Position numbers and translations under genes: made by a program. Below are positions 27,416-35,497 of a stretch of DNA of 64,000 bases, one piece after another. Below the pieces are notes generated by a model. The model was not told where the DNA came from. It made no database searches and worked only from the letters and a program-made list of their open reading frames with translations. Positions within the stretch are counted from its first letter, which is position 1. The number at the start of each line of letters is the position of its first letter. This DNA comes from JAVBQO01 sp031548885 (GTDB lineage: Bacteria; Patescibacteriota; Saccharimonadia; Saccharimonadales; Saccharimonadaceae), in contig JAVBQO010000003.1 in assembly GCA_031548885.1 (NCBI GenBank), positions 59,806 to 123,805 of the forward strand, given 5' to 3'.

Positions 27416-28242
27416 TGCGAAAGCAAATCTTTCCCGACGATTTCATTCGCGTGCAACCACCCCGCCAGATTGCCGCCATCTAGATACTGACCAAGCGCCG
27501 GCACGACGCGCATCACGCCGCCGCTGGCCACGAAATCGTTGATTGGATCAGTGATATAATATTCGCCATCGTGACCACTGATTTGGGCGAAGTCGTAAAC
27601 TTTTCGCAACAATTTCGGCGGCATGACGTATTTGCTGACATTGATCAAGTTGCTCGGTGCCTCGTCAACCGTCGGCCGCTCGACAATCCGCACAAATTTG
27701 TTATTCGTGTCGGCTTCGATCACGCCGTATTTTTCGACTTCGCGCTGGTCAACTGTCACGCCCAGCATCGCCGCTTCGTCATCGTTCAGATCAGTTAGCA
27801 AATTCAAAACTTCCGAATTTCCGTCACGATTATAAATGAAATCGTCGCCCATCAAAACCACAACTGGCACGCCAAACCCAATCTGCTCCAACACCAAAGC
27901 CACCGGAATCGCCGTGCCGTATTTGCCATTTTGCGGCTGCGTCACGAAATGAAAATTGACATCGGTGCGCGGTTGAATTTGCGCCAACGCTTCGGTTTTT
28001 CCATTCTTTTCCAGATATTGCTCCAGCCAAATATTGCGACCATAATATTTCATCAACTGATCAGATTCTTCGCCGACCACAAAATAAATGTCTGTAATGC
28101 CAGCGCGAATGCAATCCTCGACCACATAGTCAACAGTCGGCCGATTGCCGACCGGCAGCATGCATTTTTCGATCGATTTCGTGACTGGCAAGCGACGCGT
28201 GCCGTAACCAGCGACGGGGATGATGGCTTTGGTGATGTTCAT
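27412..28242 (-). CDS. galU: UTP--glucose-1-phosphate uridylyltransferase
   Basis: Makes UDP-glucose for surface glycans. 276 aa. KAIIPVAGYGTRRLPVTKSIEKCMLPVGNRP is the nucleotide-binding signature (GxGTR...K), VVLMGDDFIYN the metal-binding part, and VERPTVDEAPSNLINVSKYV follows. TACAAT lies 6 bases before the ATG with no Shine-Dalgarno sequence, so it is probably leaderless. Confidence 0.95.
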   Translation of the reverse strand: MNITKAIIPVAGYGTRRLPVTKSIEKCMLPVGNRPTVDYVVEDCIRAGITDIYFVVGEESDQLMKYYGRNIWLEQYLEKNGKTEALAQIQPRTDVNFHFVTQPQNGKYGTAIPVALVLEQIGFGVPVVVLMGDDFIYNRDGNSEVLNLLTDLNDDEAAMLGVTVDQREVEKYGVIEADTNNKFVRIVERPTVDEAPSNLINVSKYVMPPKLLRKVYDFAQISGHDGEYYITDPINDFVASGGVMRVVPALGQYLDGGNLAGWLHANEIVGKDLLSQ

Positions 28243-28282
28243 GGGACTATTGTATCATTTTGCATTTCGTTTAAGTTTTCAC

Positions 28283-28347
28283 AAAAAAACGCCCTGCGGC
28301 GCATTGAATCTCTGTTTGCTGTAAGCGCCCCCTGGAGGAGCGCTTAC
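28283..28347 (-). terminator. Double hairpin ending the 162-aa gene
   Basis: Two structures in series on the minus strand: GTAAGCGC/GCGCTTAC (28321-28328 and 28340-28347), then CGCC-GCAG-GGCG followed by TTTTTTTG (28283-28301). The second is a good intrinsic terminator, separating this gene from galU. Confidence 0.8.
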
Positions 28348-28352
28348 AACGG

Positions 28353-28841
28353 CTAGGCCGCGGCACTCCGCCCAGGGAGCGTATCGGAGATCGTGACTCG
28401 GAATAGGCGAGCAAGTTGCATATCCCGATCCGACCCGTTGACGATGATCTTTCGATCGGTAGCGACCACTACTCTCAGAAGCTTCTCGAGCTCGTTCAGC
28501 AAGAGCTTACGAACAGCTTCCGTGTGAGCTCTGTGTGCGGCAATCACCGCCTCCCTCACGTAGTGGCTTTGCGCCCCTTTGGACCATGGCGCAGACGTCC
28601 CGCGTTGGATGTTGTCGTACCCATCCATGGACGCCTGTCTCAATTTGTCCAGCGCATAGATACCGATCCAAACCGAGACGATGAAGTGGTCACCCTGCTG
28701 CTCCACTTCAAAACAGTGTGTCAGCGAATACACGCGGCCTCCGCCGCCGCCCTCGTCCGCCTCGTCCGCCTGTCCGAGCAGGTATTCGATCGCTTCCGCG
28801 ATCTTGCCTGCAACGATACCAGCACCGGTCTCCTGCGACAT
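28353..28841 (-). CDS. Hypothetical protein, GC-rich cassette
   Basis: 162 aa; of three clustered start codons the third (MSQETGAGIVAG) is 9 bases after AGAGGAG. Largely helical and charged; a Gly run (EADEGGGGGRVYSL) is followed by a mixed segment (HFIVSVWIGIYALDKLRQ) and a helical C-terminal half. No signal, no membrane segment, no known domain. Like the 88-aa gene at 3.4 kb it contains no GCGAAA/TTTCGC and carries strong 3' hairpins, suggesting foreign origin. Confidence 0.7.
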   Translation of the reverse strand: MSQETGAGIVAGKIAEAIEYLLGQADEADEGGGGGRVYSLTHCFEVEQQGDHFIVSVWIGIYALDKLRQASMDGYDNIQRGTSAPWSKGAQSHYVREAVIAAHRAHTEAVRKLLLNELEKLLRVVVATDRKIIVNGSDRDMQLARLFRVTISDTLPGRSAAA

Positions 28842-28997
28842 TGCCATCATCTCCTCTAGTCTCAGCCCGAATGACAACGCCATTCACAACAAAGCCTTGA
28901 CTCTGTCAATATATAATCACATCACAAACATTTTCGCAAGCATAAGCGAAACCGCCACGTTCAAATCGCGACAGCCTCACCTTTCGCAACTGCAAAT

Positions 28998-31900
28998 CTA
29001 CGTCGCGACGATCAACGCAACTTTCAGTTCCGCACCATCAATTTTCGCGACCGTTTCATACATTTCATCAATCATTTTATCAACGATTTCTACCGCCAAT
29101 GTTTCGTTCGCGATCGTTTTTTCGTTTTCGCAAATCGCCTGCAACAGATCAGTATCGTCCGTGTTGAGCAAAAGTTTTATTCGATCATCGACGTTCAGTC
29201 CGGCGGTTTTTCGCGCGTTTTGCACGAATCGAATCACTTCGCGCATCATGCCTTCGCGCTGCAATTCCGGCGTGATTTCGAAGTCCAATTCGCCAACAAA
29301 ATCGCCATCGGCTTTCGCGAATTCGACCGACTTCACATTCAATTCTTCCGCGAAAACATCCGCGTAATTTCGCATCGCGTCGACGTTTTCGCCAACGATC
29401 AAAAACTTCGCAAGCGGCTGACGAACCTTCACTTTTTCCGCCGCGCGTTGCGAAAGACCACCGTTAATCAATTCGCGAACTTGCGCCATTTCCTCGATCA
29501 ATTTCGCATCAATTTCGCCCGCCAATGGCCAATTTCGCAAATGCACCGACTCGCCGCCGGTCAATTTCTGGTACAATTCCTCCGCCAAAAACGGCGTGAA
29601 CGGCGCGATCACGTGCGCCAATTGCACCAAAACATAATGCAAAGTTTTGTACGCGTCATTTTTGTCGCCATCGTCTTCCGATTTCCAAAAACGTCGGCGC
29701 GAACGGCGCACAAACCAGTTCGACGCGTCGTCGATGAACGGCAAAATCGGCTTGGTCGCGGCCGCCAAATCGTACGCATCCATGTTTTCGCCGACTTCCG
29801 CGATCAATTCGTGCAGGCGCGACACAATCCATTTATCCAACGGATTTCGCAGCGTTTGCGAAGGATCCACAATCTCGCCGTCGAATTCCCAACCGTCCAC
29901 ACTGGCGTACATCGTGAAAAAGTCGTACATATTCCAAATCATCGACAATTTCCGCGCCACGTCGCCGACGTCCTTGTCTTTCAAGCTGAAATCTTCGCCA
30001 TTTAACAGCGGTGACGACAACAACAAAAATCGCAACGAATCTGCCGAATATTCGTCCATCAATTCCGTCGGATCAGTAAAGTTCCCAAGAGATTTCGACA
30101 TTTTGCGGCCGTCGTTTCCGGCGACGACGCCGGTTGTGATGACGTTTTTGTACGCGTTCATGTGTTTTTGCGAAATCGTTTTCTTTGCTTCCTTTAAAAA
30201 AGCTACGTCGCGCATTGCTGGATAATTGTTTTTGCTATTGCGCGAAATCAGCTCGATTGCCTCATCCAAATCGCGAACCCAGATCGTTTCGAAATCCTCA
30301 TCGATCTCATCATTGGCAAAATCCGACGCACTTTTTTTAACTGCCTTGCACAAGAAACCTTGTGAAATATTTTTCGCATCGCCACTTGTAAGCATCGCGA
30401 TAACGCTACCCATTCTTTCGACAATCTCTACCGTGCAGCCAGCTTCTTCCCGTATTTCACGGATTACCGCACGTTCGTCATTTTCGCTATTTTCGACTCC
30501 ACCTCCTGGTAGTTCGTAAAAGTTATGGCTTTGCGAATGTAAAATCGCCACTTGATTATTTTCATCAATTACTATTCCACGAACTGCATGCCGATCCTCT
30601 GTCATCTCATGTTTTAGAAAACCACGATCCTCAATTTCGCAAAGTATCTTGTCGGAATTGTCAGTTTGCGAAGCTTCGCCAAACGCCCCACATTCCGCCA
30701 AAGCCGTATTCACCACATGCACATAATAAAACCACGCGCGCACCTGACCGATGTATTCCACGATGAAATCGGCCGGATAATTCGCCTCAAATTTCGCCGT
30801 GTTTTCGAACGGATAATGCAGCTGCGCGAACGGCATCGAACCGGATTCAAACCAACAATCCAAAACTTTGTCGATGCGCGTGTACGTTTCGCCCTCGTGC
30901 TCGAACGTGATGTCGTCGACCCACGGCCGGTGATAGTCGTCCAGCTCGACACCCGACAATTCCTTTAATTCCGCGTACGAACCGACAACTTTTACTTTGC
31001 CTGATGGCGATTTCCAAACCGGCATCGCCGTCGCCCAAAATCGGTCGCGCGACAAATTCCAATCCGGCGCCTGTTCGATATTTTTCGCAAAGCGGCCGTG
31101 TTTCAAATGCGGCGGGAACCAATTGATGTTTTCATTTTGCGAAATCAACAGCGGTTTCGAGCCTTGCACATCGAAAAACCACGACGGAATCGCGCGGTAC
31201 ATGATGCGTTGTTTCGACCGCGGATTGAACGGATATTCGTGGCGGATCATTTCGGTTTTCCACACGACGCCGTTTTTTTCTAGGGCTTTCGCGATCATTT
31301 TATTTACGCTGAAAACTTCGTAATTTTCGCTACTGTCATCAGGCGCGCCCGCAGGTCGCGACATTTTGACGTCAGCTTTTCGCAAAATTTCGCGGTAATT
31401 TTCGCCGAATGCTTTCGCAAAATTCTCGGTCAAGATTTGCGAAACGTCATCGAAATAAAATCCGTCGTCGTCCAAAACATGCACGCGCGAAATGTCATTC
31501 GCCTTCGCCAACTCGAAATCTTCTTCGCCGTACGTCGGCGCCAAATGCACGATTCCGGTGCCGTTTTCCGCTGTTACGTAATCGGCAGCCCACACTTTCG
31601 CAAAGTTTTTGTCGTCGTTTTTCGCAAAAATTGGTTCGTACGATTTTCCAACTAATTTTGCGCCAGAAATGACGTCGTGGACAATTTCATACTCATCGAT
31701 CCCAGTAAATACCTTGTCGCGCAGATCTTTCGCAACGATCAAAATCTCGTCGCCAATTCGGATTTCGGAATAATTCATTTCCGGATTCACCGCCAACGCC
31801 GTATTTCCCGGCAAAGTCCAAGGCGTCGTCGTCCACGCGAGGAAATAAACCGGCAAACCAAGTTCACGCGTTTTTTCGCCAATCGATTCCGGCGCCAATT

Positions 31901-32591
31901 TAAACTTCACAAAAACCGACGGATCCGTCACCGTCTGATACGCGTCATTATCCATCGTAACTTCGTTTTTCGACACCGGCGTCGCGAATTTCGTGTCGTA
32001 CATCAACACCTTTTCGCCTTCGTAAATTTTGCCCGATTCGTACAATTTTGCGAAAGCCCACCACACCGATTCCATGAAATTTTTGTCCATCGTGCGGTAC
32101 GCGTTTCCCATATCAACCCAACGGCCGATGCGGTCGATCACCGGTCGCCAGGTTTCGGAATTTTCCGTCATCGATTCGCGGGCGATTTGGATGTATTTTT
32201 CCAGTGTAATTGTCGGCAATTCGTTGCCGTCCTTATCACGTGGCGCGGGCGCGTTTTCGTCCGTGACGATTTGGCGACGATCAGTGATTCCCAATTGCTT
32301 TTCGACGAAGTTTTCCGCCGGCAAACCGTGACAATCCCAACCCCAAACGCGTTCGACGCGCTTGCCTTTCATCGTTTGATAACGCGGCACGGCGTCCTTG
32401 ATTATCGAACTTAACAGTGTTCCGTGATGCGGCACACCAGTGATAAACGGCGGCCCGTCGTAGAAAACGTACGCGTTCGATTCTGGATTTTTCGCAACCG
32501 ATTTCGCAAACGTGTCGTTCGCTTTCCAATATTCGATTAACGATTTTTCGTATTCGGCCGCGCGGCGGCGGGAGTTGGCTTGGAATTTCAT
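28998..32591 (-). CDS. ileS: Isoleucyl-tRNA synthetase with internal Nudix hydrolase domain
   Basis: Class-I synthetase charging tRNA-Ile. 1197 aa, about 165 longer than expected. Rossmann fold with the HIGH-type motif PHHGTLLSS near residue 55 and WGWDCHGLP; editing domain; KMSKS (RKMSKSLGN) near residue 830; anticodon-binding domain at the C-terminus. Between YYVHVVNTALAECGAFG (about 635) and AYKNVITTGVVAGNDG (about 808) lies an extra domain with a complete Nudix box (G-x5-E-x7-REIREEAGC). In other IleRS these two blocks are nearly adjacent. The reading frame is intact across both junctions. The ATG overlaps the upstream SGNH gene by ATGA, and a T-box leader precedes the pair. Confidence 0.93.
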   Translation of the reverse strand: MKFQANSRRRAAEYEKSLIEYWKANDTFAKSVAKNPESNAYVFYDGPPFITGVPHHGTLLSSIIKDAVPRYQTMKGKRVERVWGWDCHGLPAENFVEKQLGITDRRQIVTDENAPAPRDKDGNELPTITLEKYIQIARESMTENSETWRPVIDRIGRWVDMGNAYRTMDKNFMESVWWAFAKLYESGKIYEGEKVLMYDTKFATPVSKNEVTMDNDAYQTVTDPSVFVKFKLAPESIGEKTRELGLPVYFLAWTTTPWTLPGNTALAVNPEMNYSEIRIGDEILIVAKDLRDKVFTGIDEYEIVHDVISGAKLVGKSYEPIFAKNDDKNFAKVWAADYVTAENGTGIVHLAPTYGEEDFELAKANDISRVHVLDDDGFYFDDVSQILTENFAKAFGENYREILRKADVKMSRPAGAPDDSSENYEVFSVNKMIAKALEKNGVVWKTEMIRHEYPFNPRSKQRIMYRAIPSWFFDVQGSKPLLISQNENINWFPPHLKHGRFAKNIEQAPDWNLSRDRFWATAMPVWKSPSGKVKVVGSYAELKELSGVELDDYHRPWVDDITFEHEGETYTRIDKVLDCWFESGSMPFAQLHYPFENTAKFEANYPADFIVEYIGQVRAWFYYVHVVNTALAECGAFGEASQTDNSDKILCEIEDRGFLKHEMTEDRHAVRGIVIDENNQVAILHSQSHNFYELPGGGVENSENDERAVIREIREEAGCTVEIVERMGSVIAMLTSGDAKNISQGFLCKAVKKSASDFANDEIDEDFETIWVRDLDEAIELISRNSKNNYPAMRDVAFLKEAKKTISQKHMNAYKNVITTGVVAGNDGRKMSKSLGNFTDPTELMDEYSADSLRFLLLSSPLLNGEDFSLKDKDVGDVARKLSMIWNMYDFFTMYASVDGWEFDGEIVDPSQTLRNPLDKWIVSRLHELIAEVGENMDAYDLAAATKPILPFIDDASNWFVRRSRRRFWKSEDDGDKNDAYKTLHYVLVQLAHVIAPFTPFLAEELYQKLTGGESVHLRNWPLAGEIDAKLIEEMAQVRELINGGLSQRAAEKVKVRQPLAKFLIVGENVDAMRNYADVFAEELNVKSVEFAKADGDFVGELDFEITPELQREGMMREVIRFVQNARKTAGLNVDDRIKLLLNTDDTDLLQAICENEKTIANETLAVEIVDKMIDEMYETVAKIDGAELKVALIVAT
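30170..30675 (-). other. Nudix hydrolase domain inside IleRS
   Basis: About 165 residues. It runs from around SQTDNSDKILCEIEDRGFL through RGIVIDENNQVAILHSQ and FYELPGGGVENSE to REIREEAGCTVEIVE and the acidic C-terminal part FETIWVRDLDEAIELI. The Nudix box (30440-30511) has all consensus positions: Gly, Glu, Arg-Glu, Glu-Glu, Gly. The 'ELPGGGVE' lead-in is typical of ADP-ribose/NTP Nudix enzymes. The substrate cannot be told from sequence. DNA here looks somewhat AT-richer than the flanks. Confidence 0.92.
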
Positions 32592-33208
32592 TTTGTCTCC
32601 TTTGTAATTTCATTAATTTTTGCGAAAACCGCGTCAGCCATTTGTTGATGACCAATTTGCGAGAAATGCGCCCCGTCATCAGATAGATCAATATTGTCAA
32701 ACTCAACGTAATTTACATTAGCGCGCTTCACTTGTTCGTTTACGGCTTTTCGTTCGACATCATCAAAAAATACGTCGTCGCGTTGCGAACCGATAACAGA
32801 TTGGTCAAAGTTGCATGGTAGAACGTAGATGAATTTCGGCATTGATTCCGATTCATCAATCATTTCGCTAGCTTTTTTCTCGTACCACAGAATATCATCT
32901 GCGATTTGCGAAATATTACGTCCATATCGAGGCTTGTTCAGATCATTTGTACCAAGCATTAAAATCACGAGGTCAACTGGCGAAGCAGTCCGAAAGATCG
33001 GCTCGAAATGCGCCTGGCCGCTATAATATGGCTTCTTCTCATAAGTAAAACCACCGGCAAAACGACCGCTCAATCCTTCTTGTGCAACTTTAAACTGGCC
33101 TCCGAGTTTTTTCTGCAGAATTACTGGCCACTGCTGCACATCTGGCAAACGCCCGTGCGGACCATCACCCCATACATTTGAATCGCCGTAGACAAGGATT
33201 CGTTTCAT
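32588..33208 (-). CDS. SGNH/GDSL-type hydrolase
   Basis: 206-aa cytoplasmic esterase/lipase-like enzyme. Block I GDSNVWGDG with the nucleophilic Ser near residue 10, block III LGTNDLNKP with the oxyanion Asn, block V SDDGAHFSQIGH with the catalytic Asp and His. The start MKRILVYGDS follows AAAGGAAAGAA. It is the first gene behind the T-box leader and its stop overlaps the ileS start (ATGA), so its synthesis should respond to uncharged tRNA-Ile. Natural substrate unknown. Confidence 0.88.
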   Translation of the reverse strand: MKRILVYGDSNVWGDGPHGRLPDVQQWPVILQKKLGGQFKVAQEGLSGRFAGGFTYEKKPYYSGQAHFEPIFRTASPVDLVILMLGTNDLNKPRYGRNISQIADDILWYEKKASEMIDESESMPKFIYVLPCNFDQSVIGSQRDDVFFDDVERKAVNEQVKRANVNYVEFDNIDLSDDGAHFSQIGHQQMADAVFAKINEITKETK

Positions 33209-33462
33209 TTCTTTCCTTTCGCAAATTAAAAACTCTCGTCCACTGGAATTCGCAGTTCGCGAACGGTACCATCCAGTTTCCGAAAGTTTAGCTTTCAGCA
33301 CTTCATTTGCCGATCTGACGCGTCGGAACGTCGGGTTCTAATTTTTCATCGTAGATTCCGGATCCAGTCCGGAATAACAACGGAATTTCTTCCCGCAACT
33401 TCGCGGTTGATAGCCGCTCATTTTTGCTAGAACAGAGAATCTTTGCTAGCAAAAAACGCCTT
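33209..33462 (-). promoter_or_regulatory. T-box riboswitch (isoleucine) controlling the SGNH-ileS operon
   Basis: The 3' part has canonical T-box antiterminator geometry: 6-bp helix ACTGGA/TCCAGT (33272-33277 with 33242-33247), 7-base bulge TGGTACC (33265-33271) and 6-bp helix GTTCGC/GCGAAT with a 5-base loop. The bulge TGGT can pair with ACCA of tRNA-Ile. A stem III-like hairpin CTGAAAG/CTTTCGG precedes it. Candidate specifier: ATC (33409-33411) in the 7-base loop of GCGG/CCGC; an ATT in the loop of the preceding 10-bp hairpin (33421-33455) is an alternative. No terminator is apparent; CTTTCG of stem III could pair with CGAAAG of the ribosome-binding site, suggesting translational control. 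Confidence 0.88.
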
Positions 33463-33468
33463 ACGAAG

Positions 33469-33474
33469 ATTATA
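33469..33474 (-). promoter_or_regulatory. Extended -10 promoter of the T-box transcript
   Basis: TGGTATAAT (extended -10, TGnTATAAT) on the minus strand with a weak -35. Transcription would start near 33462 and include the whole T-box leader. Confidence 0.65.
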
Positions 33475-33511
33475 CCAAAATCAAGATTTTTCCGCCAGCA
33501 AAACCGCGCTG

Positions 33512-33934
33512 TCAATTATGAAATTCTACAATATTTCCGTTGGAGATAAATTCATTAACGGAACAAATTTTTTCTACAGATTCAGGGCCAACATCGCCAA
33601 CTATCAAAGCTTCTAGAGCGCTTGACTGCCATTTATCCGCACAGTCCATCACGTAATGGCTGAATATTGGAAGAATAACTCGCCCGGCCGCGACCCGAAT
33701 TCTATATAGAGAAGATTCTTCTTTATCTTTCTCGCTCATATTATGCAGCAAAAGTCTTAACGGTCGCAGACCCGCACTAATAAATGGCGAGCCCTCGCCG
33801 GCTTTTGAGCAGGAAGGATTGAGCAATCGGCTGTCAAAGCTCGATATGACATGCGACTTAACATCACTATCAAAAAATCCGTACGTAGCGTCTTCCCCGC
33901 GGCGCTCAGCTAGTATCGTCCTTGCTGTTTTTAT
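33512..33934 (-). pseudogene. Possible broken gene, unknown function
   Basis: The minus-strand frame is open for about 140 codons and reads as plausible protein (IKTARTILAERRGEDATYGFF ... EFISNGNIVEFHN), but no ATG/GTG/TTG occurs near its 5' end. The run of six G at 33935-33940 would, with a one-base change, join it to another open frame (LDLYRFDRDSRVGEGG) lying just after a good promoter. If intact as it stands, translation could start only at TTG or at MSEKDKEESSLY (33739). No domain recognised. Confidence 0.4.
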
Positions 33935-34032
33935 CCCCCCTCGCCCACTCGAGAATCGCGATCAAAACGATATAGATCCAATTCTTCTGGAAACTGTCTT
34001 CAATTTAAAAATGCATATTCCGACACGCTTTC

Positions 34033-34061
34033 ATATTAGCATAATCAATATGTTATGTCAA
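34033..34061 (-). promoter_or_regulatory. Strong sigma70-type promoter upstream of the broken gene
   Basis: TTGACA and TAATAT on the minus strand with 17-base spacing. Confidence 0.65.
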
Positions 34062-34117
34062 TAATTGAATACCTAACGACCAAACAGCACGCACATCAAG
34101 CACCGCAAAAGGCGTAG

Positions 34118-34741
34118 TTACGAAATCAGCTCAAAACCAAATTTCGCAAAAGCCAGAAAAGCAAAAATCACCAAAATTGACGCGACAATCAGTTTGTCGC
34201 CGTCCGCGTTCAAAAATCGCAGAATCCGATCATACGTTTTGCGCTTGAACTCGAACATATTTTCGCGCAAATTGAAATGCGTAATCGCGCCGAACAAAAT
34301 CGTCATGCTGGTCGTGACCAATAAACACCACGGACACAGCACGCCAATGACATACAAACTGTCGAAAAACATCCACCACGCGAACGCCAAACCGCCAATC
34401 GCCGCGATTTGGATGCAGGCAAAAAACCATTTGGGAAGTTTCGCGCCAGTCGCCAAAACCACCGAAATCGTCAGCAAGACCGCCATGCCGATCATACCAA
34501 AATAACTGTTCGGAATGCCAAAAAACAGCGTTGCTTGCCACGTTTTCATCACGCTGGCGCACGACAACGCCGAATTGATATCGCACGCCAAAGCTTCGTT
34601 CGGATATTTCAACAAATGCGCGTATTCGATTGACAGCGCCAACGACGCGATCAACGCGAACGCCGAAAACACGATCATCGTGCCGAAAACCCACTTTTTC
34701 GATCGCGCCTCGTTGCGCGGTTTTTTCAAATCTTTCGCCAT
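34118..34741 (-). CDS. VKOR family thiol oxidoreductase
   Basis: 207-aa membrane enzyme that re-oxidises disulfide-forming proteins using quinone. Four to five membrane segments; the cysteine pairs are CDINSALSC (loop) and LCPWC (active-site CxxC before the fourth segment), the VKOR pattern. Start MAKDLKKPRNEARSKK follows ACGGAGAACC. It lies downstream of a thioredoxin-like gene; together they could form a disulfide relay for secreted cysteine-containing proteins such as the surface proteins here. Confidence 0.9.
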   Translation of the reverse strand: MAKDLKKPRNEARSKKWVFGTMIVFSAFALIASLALSIEYAHLLKYPNEALACDINSALSCASVMKTWQATLFFGIPNSYFGMIGMAVLLTISVVLATGAKLPKWFFACIQIAAIGGLAFAWWMFFDSLYVIGVLCPWCLLVTTSMTILFGAITHFNLRENMFEFKRKTYDRILRFLNADGDKLIVASILVIFAFLAFAKFGFELIS

Positions 34742-34776
34742 GGTTCTCCGTTCATTATTTCATTTTCGCAGAATGT

Positions 34777-35034
34777 CTACGCATAAAAACTAACCTCCGA
34801 AATCGTCGGCAGCGGCAACCCGCGCCACATCTGAACCTGTTGCCCATCCGGCCCAACCGCGATCAACGTCGGGTATTCGACAATATCCTGCGCACGGCAA
34901 AAACTGCGGCCTTCGCGCGAATCCGGGTCCAATGTTTCGATCGCGCGGCCGGTTTGATATTCGTAATCGTGCAAAAATTCCTCGACGGCGCGTCGCTGTT
35001 CCGACTTTTCACGATACACCATCACAACGCGCAC
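34777..35034 (-). CDS. Thioredoxin-fold protein
   Basis: 85 aa: VVMVYREKSEQRRAVEEFLHDYE, then RSFCRAQDIVEYPTLIAVGPDGQQVQMWRG with the cis-Pro element YPT. A single Cys replaces the usual CxxC, so it may be a mono-thiol or structural partner. Start is GTG, overlapping the nrdR stop by one base (TAGTG). Likely works with the VKOR gene downstream. Confidence 0.75.
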   Translation of the reverse strand: MRVVMVYREKSEQRRAVEEFLHDYEYQTGRAIETLDPDSREGRSFCRAQDIVEYPTLIAVGPDGQQVQMWRGLPLPTISEVSFYA

Positions 35035-35480
35035 TATTTTTTCCTCAGTTGTTTCAAAGTTTCCGCAAATTCGTCAGCCGATTTGAACTCTTTGTACACG
35101 CTGGCGAAACGCACGTACGCCACTTCATTTCGTTTGGCCAATTCGTCCAAAACCATGTCGCCAACCTGTTGCGAGCTGACTTCGTTGTCGCCAACTGCGT
35201 ACAATCGGTCTTCGACTGCAGTTACAATTTGCTCGGTTTCAATTTCGCCGTTGATAAATTTGCCGACCGATTGAAAAATCGCCCGTTTCAATTTTTCGCG
35301 GTCAAATAATTCCCGTGTACCACTGCGTTTGACTACCGCCAAATTGGCTCGTTCGATCCGTTCGTACGTCGTGTAGCGACTGCCACATTTCAAACATTCG
35401 CGGCGGCGGCGCACCGCTTCGCCAGTATCGCGCGATTCGACAACTTTGCTATCGTTGAAACCACATTTTGGACAGTGCAT
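35034..35480 (-). CDS. nrdR: Transcriptional repressor NrdR
   Basis: ATP/dATP-sensing repressor of ribonucleotide reductase genes. 148 aa. N-terminal zinc ribbon CPKCGF...CLKCGSRYTTYE, then the ATP-cone domain (VVKRSGTRELFDREKLKRAIFQSV). It follows ftsZ by 17 bases on the same strand, linking division and dNTP supply in one transcript. No ribonucleotide reductase gene lies in the window. Confidence 0.95.
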   Translation of the reverse strand: MHCPKCGFNDSKVVESRDTGEAVRRRRECLKCGSRYTTYERIERANLAVVKRSGTRELFDREKLKRAIFQSVGKFINGEIETEQIVTAVEDRLYAVGDNEVSSQQVGDMVLDELAKRNEVAYVRFASVYKEFKSADEFAETLKQLRKK

Positions 35481-35497
35481 TTTTTACCTTTCGCAGA

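Noticed and set aside
33354..33376. Palindrome ATTCCGGA-TCCAG-TCCGGAAT as another mobile element
   Set aside because: It lies inside the T-box leader and is more simply one of its stems; no second copy was seen.
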